Of a DNA stretch of 64,000 nucleotides, positions 50,337-63,800 are shown piece by piece. A model generated the notes under the pieces. The model worked only from the letters and a program-made list of their open reading frames with translations. It did no database searches and had not been told where the DNA came from. A program made the position numbers and the translations under genes. Source of the DNA: Eledone cirrhosa (Eukaryota > Mollusca > Cephalopoda > Octopoda > Eledonidae); NCBI GenBank assembly GCA_964016885.1, contig OZ024744.1:22345298-22409297 (forward strand), read 5' to 3'. Every line of letters starts with the position of its first letter. The first letter of the stretch is position 1.

Positions 50337-53300
50337 TCAATTAGGTTGACATAGATATCATAGGTGGGATGTTGTCGTGGTGGTCAGTTAGTTTGACATA
50401 GATAACATAGAGTGAGATGTTGTCGTGGTGGTCAGTTAGGTTGACATAGATAACATAGGTGGGATGTTGTCGTGGTGGTCAGTTAGGTTGACATAGATAA
50501 CATAGCTGGGATGTTGTCGTGGTCAGTTAGGTTGACATAGATAACATAGGTGGGATGTTGTCGTGGTGGTCAGTTAGGTTGACATAGATAACATAGGTGG
50601 GGTGTTGTCGTGGTGGTCAGTTAGGTTGACATAGATAACATAGAGTGAGATGTTGTCGTGGTGGTCAGTTAGGTTGACATAGATAACATAGGTGGGATGT
50701 TGTCGTGGTCAGTTAGGTTGACAAAGATAACATAGGTGGGATGTTGTCGTGGTGGTCAGTTAGGTTGACATAGATAACATAGAGTGGGATGTTGTCGTGG
50801 TGGTCAGTTAGGTTGACATAGATAACATAGGTGGGATGTTGTCGTGGTCAGTTAGGTTGACTTAGATAACATAGAGTGAGATGTTGTCGTGGTGGTCAGT
50901 TAGGTTGACATAGATAACATAGAGTGAGATGTTGTCGTGGTGGTCAGTTAGGTTGACATAGATAACATAGAGTCAGATGTTGTCGTGGTGTTCAGTTAGG
51001 TTGACATAGATAACATAGAGTGAGATGTTGTCGTGGTGGTCAGTTAGGTTGACATAGATAACATAGAGCGGGATGTTGTCGTGGTGGTCAGTTAGGTTGA
51101 CATATATAACATAGGTGGGGTGTTGTCGTGGTCAGTTAGGTTGTCATAGATAACATAGGTGGGATGTTGTCGTCGTGGTCAGTTAAGTTGACATATATAA
51201 CATAGAGTGAGATGTTGTCGTGGTGGTCAGTTAGGTTGACATAGATATCATAGGTGGGATGTTGTCGTGGTGGTCATTTAGTTTGACATAGATAACATAG
51301 AGTGAGATGTTGTCGTGGTGGTCAGTTAGGTTGACATAGATAACATAGGTGGGATGTTGTCGTGGTGGTCAGTTAGGTTGACATAGATAACATAGCTGGG
51401 ATGTTGTCGTGGTCAGTTAGGTTGACATAGATAACATAGGTGGGATGTTGTCGTGGTGGTCAGTTAGGTTGACATAGATAACATAGGTGGGATGTTTTCG
51501 TGGTGGTCAGTTAGGTTGACATAGATAACATAGAGTGAGATGTTGTCGTGGTGGTAAGTTAGGTTGACATAGATAACATAGAGTGAGATGTTGTCGTGGT
51601 GTTCAGTTAGGTTGACATAGATAACATAGAGTGAGATGTTGTCGTGGTGGTCAGTTAGGTTGACATAGATAACATAGAGTGAGATGTTGTCGTGGTGGTC
51701 AGTTAGGTTGACATAGATAACATAGGTGGGATGTTGTCGTGGTGGTCAGTTAGGTTGACATAGATAAAATAGCTGGGATGTTGTCGTGGTCAGTTAGGTT
51801 GACATAGATAACATAGGTGGGATGTTGTCGTGGTGGTCAGTTAGGTTGACATAGATAACATAGGTGGGGTGTTGTCGTGGTGGTCAGTTAGGTTGACATA
51901 GATAACATAGAGTGAGATGTTGTCGTGGTGGTCAGTTAGGTTGACATAGATAACATAGGTGGGATGTTGTCGTGGTGGTCAATTAGGTTGACATAGATAA
52001 CATAGGTGTGATGTTGTCGTGGTCAGTTAGGTTGACATAGATAACATTGGTGGGATGTTGTCGTGGTGGTCAGTTAGGTTGACATAGATAACATAGAGTG
52101 AGATGGTGTCGTGGTGGTCAGTTAGGTTGACATAGATAACATAGGTGGGATGTTGTCGTGGTGGTCAGTTAGGTTGACATAGATAACATAGGTGGGATGT
52201 TGTCGTGGTCAGTTAGGTTGACAAAGATAACATAGGTGGGATATTGTCGTGGTGGTCAGTTAGGTTGACATAGGTAACATAGAGTGGGATGTTGTCGTGG
52301 TGGTCAGTTAGGTTGACATAGATAACATAGGTGGGATGTTGTCGTGGTCAGTTAGGTTGACTTAGATAACATAGAGTGAGATGTTGTCGTGGTGGTCAGT
52401 TAGGTTGACATAGATAACATAGAGTGAGATGTTGTCGTGGTGGTCAGTTAGGTTGACATAGATAACATAGAGTCAGATGTTGTCGTGGTGTTCAGTTAGG
52501 TTGACATAGATAACATAGAGTGAGATGTTGTCGTGGTGGTCAGTTAGGTTGACATAGATAACATAGAGCGGGATGTTGTCGTGGTGGTCAGTTAGGTTGA
52601 CATATATAACATAGGTGGGGTGTTGTCGTGGTGGTCAGTTAGGTTGACATAGATATCATAGAGTGAGATGATTTCGTGGTGGTTAGTTAGGTTGACATAG
52701 ATAAAATAGGTGGGATGTTGTCGTGGTGGTCAGTTAGGTTGACATTGATAACATAGGTGGGATGTTGTCGTGGTCAGTTAGCTTGACATAGATAACATAG
52801 AGTGAGATGTTGTCGTGGTGGTCAGTTAGGTTGACATAGATAACATAGAGTGATATGTTGTCGTGGTGTTCAGTTAGGTTGACATAGATAACATAGAGTG
52901 AGATGTTGTCGTGGTGGTCAGTTAGGTTGACATAGATAACATAGGTGGGATGTTGTCGTGGTCAGTTAGGTTGTCATAGATAACATAGGTGGGATGTTGT
53001 CGTCGTGGTCAGTTACGTTGACATATATAACATAGAGTGAGATGTTGTCGTGGTGGTCAATTAGGTTGACATAGATATCATAGGTGGGATGTTGTCGTGG
53101 TGGTCAGTTAGTTTGACATAGATAACATAGAGTGAGATGTTGTCGTGGTGGTCAGTTAGGTTGACATAGATAACATAGGTGGGATGTTGTCGTGGTGGTC
53201 AGTTAGGTTGACATAGATAACATAGCTGGGATGTTGTCGTGGTCAGTTAGGTTGACATAGATAACATAGGTGGGATGTTGTCGTGGTGGTCAGTTAGGTT

Positions 53301-56300
53301 GACATAGATAACATAGGTGGGGTGTTGTCGTGGTGGTCAGTTAGGTTGACATAGATAACATAGAGTGAGATGTTGTCGTGGTGGTCAGTTAGGTTGACAT
53401 AGATAACATAGGTGGGATGTTGTCGTGGTGGTCAATTAGGTTGACATAGATAACATAGGTGTGATGTTGTCGTGGTCAGTTAGGTTGACATAGATAACAT
53501 TGGTGGGATGTTGTCGTGGTGGTCAGTTAGGTTGACATAGATAACATAGAGTGAGATGTTGTCGTGGTGGTCAGTTAGGTTGACATAGATAACATAGGTG
53601 GGATGTTGTCGTGGTGGTCAGTTAGGTTGACATAGATAACATAGGTGGGATGTTGTCGTGGTCAGTTAGGTTGACAAAGATAACATAGGTGGGATGTTGT
53701 CGTGGTGGTCAGTTAGGTTGACATAGATAACATAGAGTGGGATGTTGTCGTGGTGGTCAGTTAGGTTGACATAGATAACATAGGTGGGATGTTGTCGTGG
53801 TCAGTTAGGTTGACTTAGATAACATAGAGTGAGATGTTGTCGTGGTGGTCAGTTAGGTTGACATAGATAACATAGAGTGAGATGTTGTCGTGGTGGTCAG
53901 TTAGGTTGACATAGATAACATAGAGTCAGATGTTGTCGTGGTGTTCAGTTAGGTTGACATAGATAACATAGAGTGAGATGTTGTCGTGGTGGTCAGTTAG
54001 GTTGACATAGATAACATAGAGCGGGATGTTTTCGTGGTGGTCAGTTAGGTTGACATATATAACATAGGTGGGGTGTTGTCGTGGTCAGTTAGGTTGTCAT
54101 AGATAACATAGGTGGGATGTTGTCGTCGTGGTCAGTTAAGTTGACATATATAACAGAGTGAGATGTTGTCGTGGTGGTCAGTTAGGTTGACATAGATATC
54201 ATAGGTGGGATGTTGTCGTGGTGGTCATTTAGTTTGACATAGATAACATAGAGTGAGATGTTGTCGTGGTGGTCAGTTAGGTTGACATAGATAACATAGG
54301 TGGGATGTTGTCGTGGTGGTCAGTTAGGTTGACATAGATAACATAGCTGGGATGTTGTCGTGGTCAGTTAGGTTGACATAGATAACATAGGTGGGATGTT
54401 GTCGTGGTGGTCAGTTAGGTTGACATAGATAACATAGGTGGGATGTTTTCGTGGTGGTCAGTTAGGTTGACATAGATAACATAGAGTGAGATGTTGTCGT
54501 GGTGGTAAGTTAGGTTGACATAGATAACATAGAGTGAGATGTTGTCGTGGTGTTCAGTTAGGTTGACATAGATAACATAGAGTGAGGTGTTGTCGTGGTG
54601 GTCAGTTAGGTTGACATAGATAACATAGAGTGAGATGTTGTCGTGGTGGTCAGTTAGGTTGACATAGATAACATAGGTGGGATGTTGTCGTGGTGGTCAG
54701 TTAGGTTGACATAGATAACATAGGTGGGGTGATGTCGTGGTGGTCAGTTAGGTTGACATAGATAACATAGAGTGAGATGTTGTCGTGGTGGTCAGTTAGG
54801 TTGACATAGATAACATAGGTGGGATGTTGTCGTGGTGGTCAATTAGGTTGACATAGATAACATAGGTGTGATGTTGTCGTGGTCAGTTAGGTTGACATAG
54901 ATAACATTGGTGGGATGTTGTCGTGGTGGTCAGTTAGGTTGACATAGATAACATAGAGTGAGATGTTGTCGTGGTGGTCAGTTAGGTTGACATAGATAAC
55001 ATAGGTGGGATGTTGTCGTGGTGGTCAGTTAGGTTGACATAGATAACATAGGTGGGATGTTGTCGTGGTCAGTTAGGTTGACAAAGATAACATAGGTGGG
55101 ATGTTGTCGTGGTGGTCAGTTAGGTTGACATAGATAACATAGAGTGGGATGTTGTCGTGGTGGTCAGTTAGGTTGACATAGATAACATAGGTGGGATGTT
55201 GTCGTGGTCAGTTAGGTTGACTTAGATAACATAGAGTGAGATGTTGTCGTGGTGGTCAGTTAGGTTGACATAGATAACATAGAGTGAGATGTTGTCGTGG
55301 TGGTCAGTTAGGTTGACATAGATAACATAGAGTCAGATGTTGTCGTGGTGTTCAGTTAGGTTGACATAGATAACATAGAGTGAGATGTTGTCGTGGTGGT
55401 CAGTTAGGTTGACATAGATAACATAGAGCGGGATGTTGTCGTGGTGGTCAGTTAGGTTGACATATATAACATAGGTGGGGTGTTGTCGTGGTCAGTTAGG
55501 TTGTCATAGATAACATAGGTGGGATGTTGTCGTCGTGGTCAGTTAAGTTGACATATATAACATAGAGTGAGATGTTGTCGTGGTGGTCAGTTAGGTTGAC
55601 ATAGATATCATAGGTGGGATGTTGTCGTGATGGTCATTTAGTTTGACATAGATAACATAGAGTGAGATGTTGTCGTGGTGGTCAGTTAGGTTGACATAGA
55701 TAACATAGGTGGGATGTTGTCGTGGTGGTCAGTTAGGTTGACATAGATAACATAGCTGGGATGTTGTCGTGGTCAGTTAGGTTGACATAGATAACATAGG
55801 TGGGATGTTGTCGTGGTGGTCAGTTAGGTTGACATAGATAACATAGGTGGGATGTTGTCGTGGTGGTCAGTTAGGTTGACATAGATAACATAGAGTGAGA
55901 TGTTGTCGTGGTGGTAAGTTAGGTTGACATAGATAACATAGAGTGAGATGTTGTCGTGGTGTTCAGTTAGGTTGACATAGATGACATAGAGTGAGATGTT
56001 GTCGTGGTGGTCAGTTAGGTTGACATAGATAACATAGAGTGAGATGTTGTCGTGGTGGTCAGTTAGGTTGACATAGATAACATAGGTGGGATGTTGTCGT
56101 GGTGGTCAGTTAGGTTGACATAGATAACCTAGAGCGGGATATTGTTGTGGTGGTCAGTTAGCTTGACATAGATAACATAGGTGGGATGTTGTCGTCGTGG
56201 TCAGTTAGGTTGACATAGATAACATAGAGTGAGATGTTGTCGTGGTGGTCAGTTAGGTTGACATAGATAATATAGGTGGGATGTTGTCGTGGTGGTCAGT

Positions 56301-56390
56301 TAGGTTGACATAGATAACATAGGTGGGATGTTGTCGTCGTGGTCAGTTAGGTTGACATAGATAACATAGAGTGAGATGTTGTCGTGGTGG
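50337..56390 (+). repeat. Third HOR family, copies spaced 1500, 1453 and 1407 bp
   Basis: From here the unit variants change: gatatcat, agctggga, gagcggga, gagtcagatg, gacttagat, gacaaagat, ggtgtgatg, cattggtggg and ggtggggtg. The C of gacttag lies at 50,861, 52,361, 53,814 and 55,221, and the C of gagcgggatgt at 51,069, 52,569, 54,022 and 55,429. Both series give spacings of 1500, 1453 and 1407, so successive copies differ by whole units. None of the class A, B, D, E or F units was seen here. No gene is present. Confidence 0.92.
51214..51260 (+). repeat. Diagnostic unit class G: acatagatatcataggtggg
   Basis: Here AGATAAC is changed to AGATATC, creating the palindrome GATATC. The motif starts at 50,354, 51,244, 52,652, 53,074, 54,195, 55,604, 56,691, 58,332, 58,895, 60,537 and 62,274. 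I saw none before 50,336. It is a one-per-HOR marker of the third family, which fills the last 13.6 kb. Confidence 0.9.
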
Positions 56391-58604
56391 TCAGTTAGGT
56401 TGACATAGATAACATAGAGTCAGATGTTGTCGTGGTGTTCAGTTAGGTTGACATAGATAACATAGAGTGAGATGTTGTCGTGGTGGTCAGTTAGGTTGAC
56501 ATAGATAACATAGAGCGGGATGTTGTCGTGGTGGTCAGTTAGGTTGACATATATAACATAGGTGGGGTGTTGTCGTGGTCAGTTAGGTTGTCATAGATAA
56601 CATAGGTGGGATGTTGTCGTCGTGGTCAGTTAAGTTGACATATATAACATAGAGTGAGATGTTGTCGTGGTGGTCAGTTAGGTTGACATAGATATCATAG
56701 GTGGGATGTTGTCGTGGTGGTCAGTTAGTTTGACATAGATAACATAGAGTGAGATGTTGTCGTGGTGGTCAGTTAGGTTGACATAGATAACATAGGTGGG
56801 ATGTTGTCGTGGTGGTCAGTTAGGTTGACATAGATAACATAGTTGGATGTTGTCGTGGTCAGTTAGGTTGACATAGATAACATAGGTGGGATGTTGTCGT
56901 GGTGGTCAGTTAGGTTGACATAGATAACATAGGTGGGATGTTGTCGTGGTGGTCAGTTAGGTTGACATAGATAACATAGAGTGAGATGTTGTCGTGGTGG
57001 TAAGTTAGGTTGACATAGATAACATAGAGTGAGATGTTGTCGTGGTGTTCAGTTAGGTTGACATAGATAATATAGAGTGAGATGTTGTCGTGGTGGTCAG
57101 TTAGGTTGACATAGATAACATAGGTGGGATGTTGTCGTGGTGGTCAGTTATGTTGACATAGATAACATAGAGCGGGATATTGTTGTGGTGGTCAGTTAGC
57201 TTGACATAGATAACATAGGTGGGATGTTGTCGTCGTGGTCAGTTAGTTTGACATAGATAACATAGAGTGAGATGTTGTCGTGGTGGTCAGTTAGGTTGAC
57301 ATAGATAACATAGGTGGGATGTTGTCGTGGTGGTCAGTTAGGTTGACATAGATAACATAGGTGGGATGTTGTCGTGGTCAGTTAGGTTGACATAGATAAC
57401 ATAGGTGGGATGTTGTCGTGGTGGTCAGTTAGGTTGACATAGATAACATAGGTGGGGTGTTGTCGTGGTGGTCAGTTAGGTTGACATAGATAACATAGAG
57501 TGAGATGTTGTCGTGGTGGTCAGTTAGGTTGACATAGATAACATAGGTGGGATGTTGTCGTGGTGGTCAATTAGGTTGACATAGATAACATAGGTGTGAT
57601 GTTGTCGTGGTCAGTTAGGTTGACATAGATAACATTGGTGGGATGTTGTCGTGGTGGTCAGTTAGGTTGACATAGATAACATAGAGTGAGATGTTGTCGT
57701 GGTGGTCAGTTAGGTTGACATAGATAACATAGGTGGGATGTTGTCGTGGTGGTCAGTTAGGTTGACATAGATAACATAGGTGGGATGTTGTCGTGGTCAG
57801 TTAGGTTGACAAAGATAACATAGGTGGGATGTTGTCGTGGTGGCCAGTTAGGTTGACATAGATAACATAGAGTGGGATGCTGTCGTGGTGGTCAGTTAGG
57901 TTGACATAGATAACATAGGTGGGATGTTGTCGTGGTCAGTTAGGTTGACTTAGATAACATAGAGTGAGATGTTGTCGTGGTGGTCAGTTAGGTTGACATA
58001 GATAACATAGAGTGAGATGTTGTCGTGGTGGTCAGTTAGGTTGACATAGATAACATAGAGACAGATGTTGTCGTGGTGTTCAGTTAGGTTGACATAGATA
58101 ACATAGAGTGAGATGTTGTCGTGGTGGTCAGTTAGGTTGACATAGATAACATAGAGCGGGATGTTGTCGTGGTGGTCAGTTAGGTTGACATATATAACAT
58201 AGGTGGGGTGTTGTCGTGGTCAGTTAGGTTGTCATAGATAACATAGGTGGGATGTTGTCGTCGTGGTCAGTTAAGTTGACATATATAACATAGAGTGAGA
58301 TGTTGTCGTGGTGGTCAGTTAGGTTGACATAGATATCATAGGTGGGATGTTGTCGTGGTGGTCAGTTAGTTTGACATAGATAACATAGAGTGAGATGTTG
58401 TCGTGGTGGTCAGTTAGGTTGACATAGATAACATAGGTGGGATGTTGTCGTGGTGGTCAGTTATTTTGACATAGATAACATAGCTCGGATGTTGTCGTGG
58501 TCAGTTAGGTTGACATAGATAACATAGGTGGGATGTTGTCGTGGTGGTCAGTTAGGTTGACTTAGATAACATAGGTGGGATGTTGTCGTGGTGGTCAGTT
58601 AGGT
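56391..58604 (+). repeat. 2205-bp compound repeat of the third family, copy 1
   Basis: This repeats directly with an offset of 2204 before and 2205 after a one-base difference near 56,841 (tagttggatg here, tagctgggatg in copy 2). Markers are gtcag 56,421/58,625, gataatatag 57,066/59,271, gacttag 57,949/60,154, gagcggg 58,157/60,362 and ttattttgac 58,461/60,666. It also holds the agcgggatattgttgtgg unit (57,173). Confidence 0.92.
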
Positions 58605-60812
58605 TGACATAGATAACATAGAGTCAGATGTTGTCGTGGTGTTCAGTTAGGTTGACATAGATAACATAGAGTGAGATGTTGTCGTGGTGGTCAGTTAGGT
58701 TGACATAGATAACATAGAGCGGGATGTTGTCGTGGTGGTCAGTTAGGTTGACATATATAACATAGGTGGGGTGTTGTCGTGGTCAGTTAGGTTGTCATAG
58801 ATAACATAGGTGGGATGTTGTCGTCGTGGTCAGTTAAGTTGACATATATAACATAGAGTGAGATGTTGTCGTGGTGGTCAGTTAGGTTGACATAGATATC
58901 ATAGGTGGGATGTTGTCGTGGTGGTCAGTTAGTTTGACATAGATAACATAGAGTGAGATGTTGTCGTGGTGGTCAGTTAGGTTGACATAGATAACATAGG
59001 TGGGATGTTGTCGTGGTGGTCAGTTAGGTTGACATAGATAACATAGCTGGGATGTTGTCGTGGTCAGTTAGGTTGACATAGATAACATAGGTGGGATGTT
59101 GTCGTGGTGGTCAGTTAGGTTGACATAGATAACATAGGTGGGATGTTGTCGTGGTGGTCAGTTAGGTTGACATAGATAACATAGAGTGAGATGTTGTCGT
59201 GGTGGTAAGTTAGGTTGACATAGATAACATAGAGTGAGATGTTGTCGTGGTGTTCAGTTAGGTTGACATAGATAATATAGAGTGAGATGTTGTCGTGGTG
59301 GTCAGTTAGGTTGACATAGATAACATAGGTGGGATGTTGTCGTGGTGGTCAGTTATGTTGACATAGATAACATAGAGCGGGATATTGTTGTGGTGGTCAG
59401 TTAGCTTGACATAGATAACATAGGTGGGATGTTGTCGTCGTGGTCAGTTAGTTTGACATAGATAACATAGAGTGAGATGTTGTCGTGGTGGTCAGTTAGG
59501 TTGACATAGATAACATAGGTGGGATGTTGTCGTGGTGGTCAGTTAGGTTGACATAGATAACATAGGTGGGATGTTGTCGTGGTCAGTTAGGTTGACATAG
59601 ATAACATAGGTGGGATGTTGTCGTGGTGGTCAGTTAGGTTGACATAGATAACATAGGTGGGGTGTTGTCGTGGTGGTCAGTTAGGTTGACATAGATAACA
59701 TAGAGTGAGATGTTGTCGTGGTGGTCAGTTAGGTTGACATAGATAACATAGGTGGGATGTTGTCGTGGTGGTCAATTAGGTTGACATAGATAACATAGGT
59801 GTGATGTTGTCGTGGTCAGTTAGGTTGACATAGATAACATTGGTGGGATGTTGTCGTGGTGGTCAGTTAGGTTGACATAGATAACATAGAGTGAGATGTT
59901 GTCGTGGTGGTCAGTTAGGTTGACATAGATAACATAGGTGGGATGTTGTCGTGGTGGTCAGTTAGGTTGACATAGATAACATAGGTGGGATGTTGTCGTG
60001 GTCAGTTAGGTTGACAAAGATAACATAGGTGGGATGTTGTCGTGGTGGCCAGTTAGGTTGACATAGATAACATAGAGTGGGATGCTGTCGTGGTGGTCAG
60101 TTAGGTTGACATAGATAACATAGGTGGGATGTTGTCGTGGTCAGTTAGGTTGACTTAGATAACATAGAGTGAGATGTTGTCGTGGTGGTCAGTTAGGTTG
60201 ACATAGATAACATAGAGTGAGATGTTGTCGTGGTGGTCAGTTAGGTTGACATAGATAACATAGAGACAGATGTTGTCGTGGTGTTCAGTTAGGTTGACAT
60301 AGATAACATAGAGTGAGATGTTGTCGTGGTGGTCAGTTAGGTTGACATAGATAACATAGAGCGGGATGTTGTCGTGGTGGTCAGTTAGGTTGACATATAT
60401 AACATAGGTGGGGTGTTGTCGTGGTCAGTTAGGTTGTCATAGATAACATAGGTGGGATGTTGTCGTCGTGGTCAGTTAAGTTGACATATATAACATAGAG
60501 TGAGATGTTGTCGTGGTGGTCAGTTAGGTTGACATAGATATCATAGGTGGGATGTTGTCGTGGTGGTCAGTTAGTTTGACATAGATAACATAGAGTGAGA
60601 TGTTGTCGTGGTGGTCAGTTAGGTTGACATAGATAACATAGGTGGGATGTTGTCGTGGTGGTCAGTTATTTTGACATAGATAACATAGCTCGGATGTTGT
60701 CGTGGTCAGTTAGGTTGACATAGATAACATAGGTGGGATGTTGTCGTGGTGGTCAGTTAGGTTGACTTAGATAACATAGGTGGGATGTTGTCGTGGTGGT
60801 CAGTTAGGTTGA
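58605..60812 (+). repeat. 2205-bp compound repeat of the third family, copy 2
   Basis: This is the second copy. It shares with copy 1 the private variants gagacagatg (58,061/60,266), gtggccagttagg (57,843/60,048) and gggatgctgtcg (57,878/60,083). The shared private changes show that the duplication happened after those mutations arose. It ends near 60,812, where a gtcgtcgtggtaag unit follows. Confidence 0.92.
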
Positions 60813-63800
60813 CATAGATAACATAGAGTGAGATGTTGTCGTCGTGGTAAGTTAGGTTGACATAGATAACATAGAGTGAGATGTTGTCGTGGTGTTCAGT
60901 TAGGTTGACATAGATAACATAGAGTGAGATGTTGTCGTGGTGGTCAGTTAGGTTGACATAGATAACATAGAGTGAGATGTTGTCGTGGTGGTCAGTTAGG
61001 TTGACATAGATAACATAGGTGGGATGTTGTCGTGGTGGTCAGTTAGGTTGACATAGATAACATAGAGCGGGATATTGTTGTGGTGGTCAGTTAGCTTGAC
61101 ATAGATAACATAGGTGGGATGTTGTCGTCGTAGTCAGTTAGGTTGACATAGATAACATAGAGTGAGATGTTGTCGTGGTGGTCAGTTAGGTTGACATAGA
61201 TAACATAGGTGGGATGTTGTCGTGGTGGTCAGTTAGGTTGACATAGATAACATAGGTGGGATGCTGTCGTGGTCAGTTAGGTTGACATAGATAACATAGG
61301 TGGGATGTTGTCGTGATGGTCAGTTAGGTTGACATAGATAACATAGGTGGGATGTTGTCGTGGTGGTCAGTTAGGTTGACATAGATAACATAGGTGGGGT
61401 GTTGTCGTGGTGGTCAGTTAGGTTGACATAGATAACATAGAGTCAGATGTTGTCGTGGTGGTCAGTTAGGTTGACATAGATAACATAGGTGGGATGTTGT
61501 CGTGGTGGTCAATTAGGTTGACATAGATAACATAGGTGTGATGTTGTCGTGGTCAGTTAGGTTGACATAGATAACATTGGTGGGATGTTGTCGTGGTGGT
61601 CAGTTAGGTTGACATAGATAACATAGAGTGAGATGTTGTCGTGGTGGTCAGTTAGGTTGACATAGATAACATAGGTGGGATGTTGTCGTGGTGGTCAGTT
61701 AGGTTGACATAGATAACATAGGTGGGATGTTGTCGTGGTCAGTTAGGTTGACAAAGATAACATAGGTGGGATGTTGTCGTGGTGGTCAGTTAGGTTGACA
61801 TAGATAACATAGAGTGGGATGTTGTCGTGGTGGTCAGTTAGGTTGACATAGATAACATAGGTGGGATGTTGTCGTGGTCAGTTAGGTTGACTTAGATAAC
61901 ATAGAGTGAGATGTTGTCGTGGTGGTCAGTTAGGTTGACATAGATAACATAGAGTGAGATGTTGTCGTGGTGGTCAGTTAGGTTGACATAGATAACATAG
62001 AGTCAGATGTTGTCGTGGTGTTCAGTTAGGTTGACATAGATAACATAGAGTGAGATGTTGTCGTGGTGGTCAGTTAGGTTGACATAGATAACATAGAGCG
62101 GGATGTTGTCGTGGTGGTCAGTTAGGTTGACATATATAACATAGGTGGGGTGTTGTCGTGGTCAGTTACGTTGTCATAGATAACATAGGTGGGATGTTGT
62201 CGTCGTGGTCAGTTAGGTTGACATATATAACATAGAGTGAGATGTTGTCGTGGTGGTCAGTTAGGTTGACATAGATATCATAGGTGGGATGTTGTCGTGG
62301 TGGTCACTTAGTTTGACATAGATAACATAGAGTGAGATGTTGTCGTGGTGGTCAGTTAGGTTGACATATATAACATAGGTGGGATGTTGTCGTGGTGGTC
62401 AGTTAGGTTGACATATATAACATAACTGGGATGTTGTCGTGGTCAGTTAGGTTGACATAGATAACATAGGTGGGATGTTGTCGTGGTGGTCAGTTAGGTT
62501 GACATAGATAACATAGGTGGGATGTTGACGTGGTGGTCAGTTAGGTTGACATAGATAACATAGAGTGAGATGTTGTCGTGGTGGTAAGTTAGGTTGGCAT
62601 AGATAACATAGAGTGAGATGTTGTCGTGGTGTTCAGTTAGGTTGACATAGATAACATAGAGTGAGATGTTGTCGTGGTGGTCAGTTAGGTTGACATAGAT
62701 AACATAGAGTGAGATGTTGTCGTGGTGGTCAGTTAGGTTGACATAGATAACATAGGTGGGATGTTGTCGTGGTGGTCAGTTAGGTTGACATAGATAACAT
62801 AGAGCGGGATATTGTTGTGGTGGTCAGTTAGCTTGACATAGATAACATAGGTGGGATGTTGTCGTCGTGGTCAGTTAGGTTGACATAGATAACATAGAGT
62901 GAGATGTTGTCGTGGTGGTCAGTTAGGTTGACATAGATAACATAGGTGGGATGTTGTCGTGGTGGTCAGTTAGGTTGACATAGATAACATAGGTGGGATG
63001 CTGTCGTGGTCAGTTAGGTTGACATAGATAACATAGGTGGGATGTTGTCGTGGTGGTCAGTTAGGTTGACATAGATAACATAGGTGGGATGTTGTCGTGG
63101 TGGTCAGTTAGGTTGACATAGATAACATAGGTGGGGTGTTGTCGTGGTGGTCAGTTAGGTTGACATAGATAACATAGAGTGAGATGTTGTCGTGGTGGTC
63201 AGTTAGGTTGACATAGATAACATAGGTGGGATGTTGTCGTGGTGGTCAATTAGGTTGACATAGATAACATAGGTGTGATGTTGTCGTGGTCAGTTAGGTT
63301 GACATAGATAACATTGGTGGGATGTTGTCGTGGTGGTCAGTTAGGTTGACATAGATAACATAGAGTGAGATGTTGTCGTGGTGGTCAGTTAGGTTGACAT
63401 AGATAACATAGGTGGGATGTTGTCGTGGTGGTCAGTTAGGTTGACATAGATAACATAGGTGGGATGTTGTCGTGGCAGTTAGGTTGACAAAGATAACATA
63501 GGTGGGATGTTGTCGTGGTGGTCAGTTAGGTTGACATAGATAACATAGAGTGGGATGTTGTCGTGGTGGTCAGTTAGGTTGACATAGATAACATAGGTGG
63601 GATGTTGTCGTGGTCAGTTAGGTTGACTTAGATAACATAGAGTGAGATGTTGTCGTGGTGGTCAGTTAGGTTGACATAGATAACAGAGAGTGAGATGTTG
63701 TCGTGGTGTTCAGTTAGGTTGACATAGTTAACATAGAGTGAGATGTGGTCGTGGTGGTCAGTTAGGTTGACATAGATAACATAGAGCGGGATGTTGTCGT

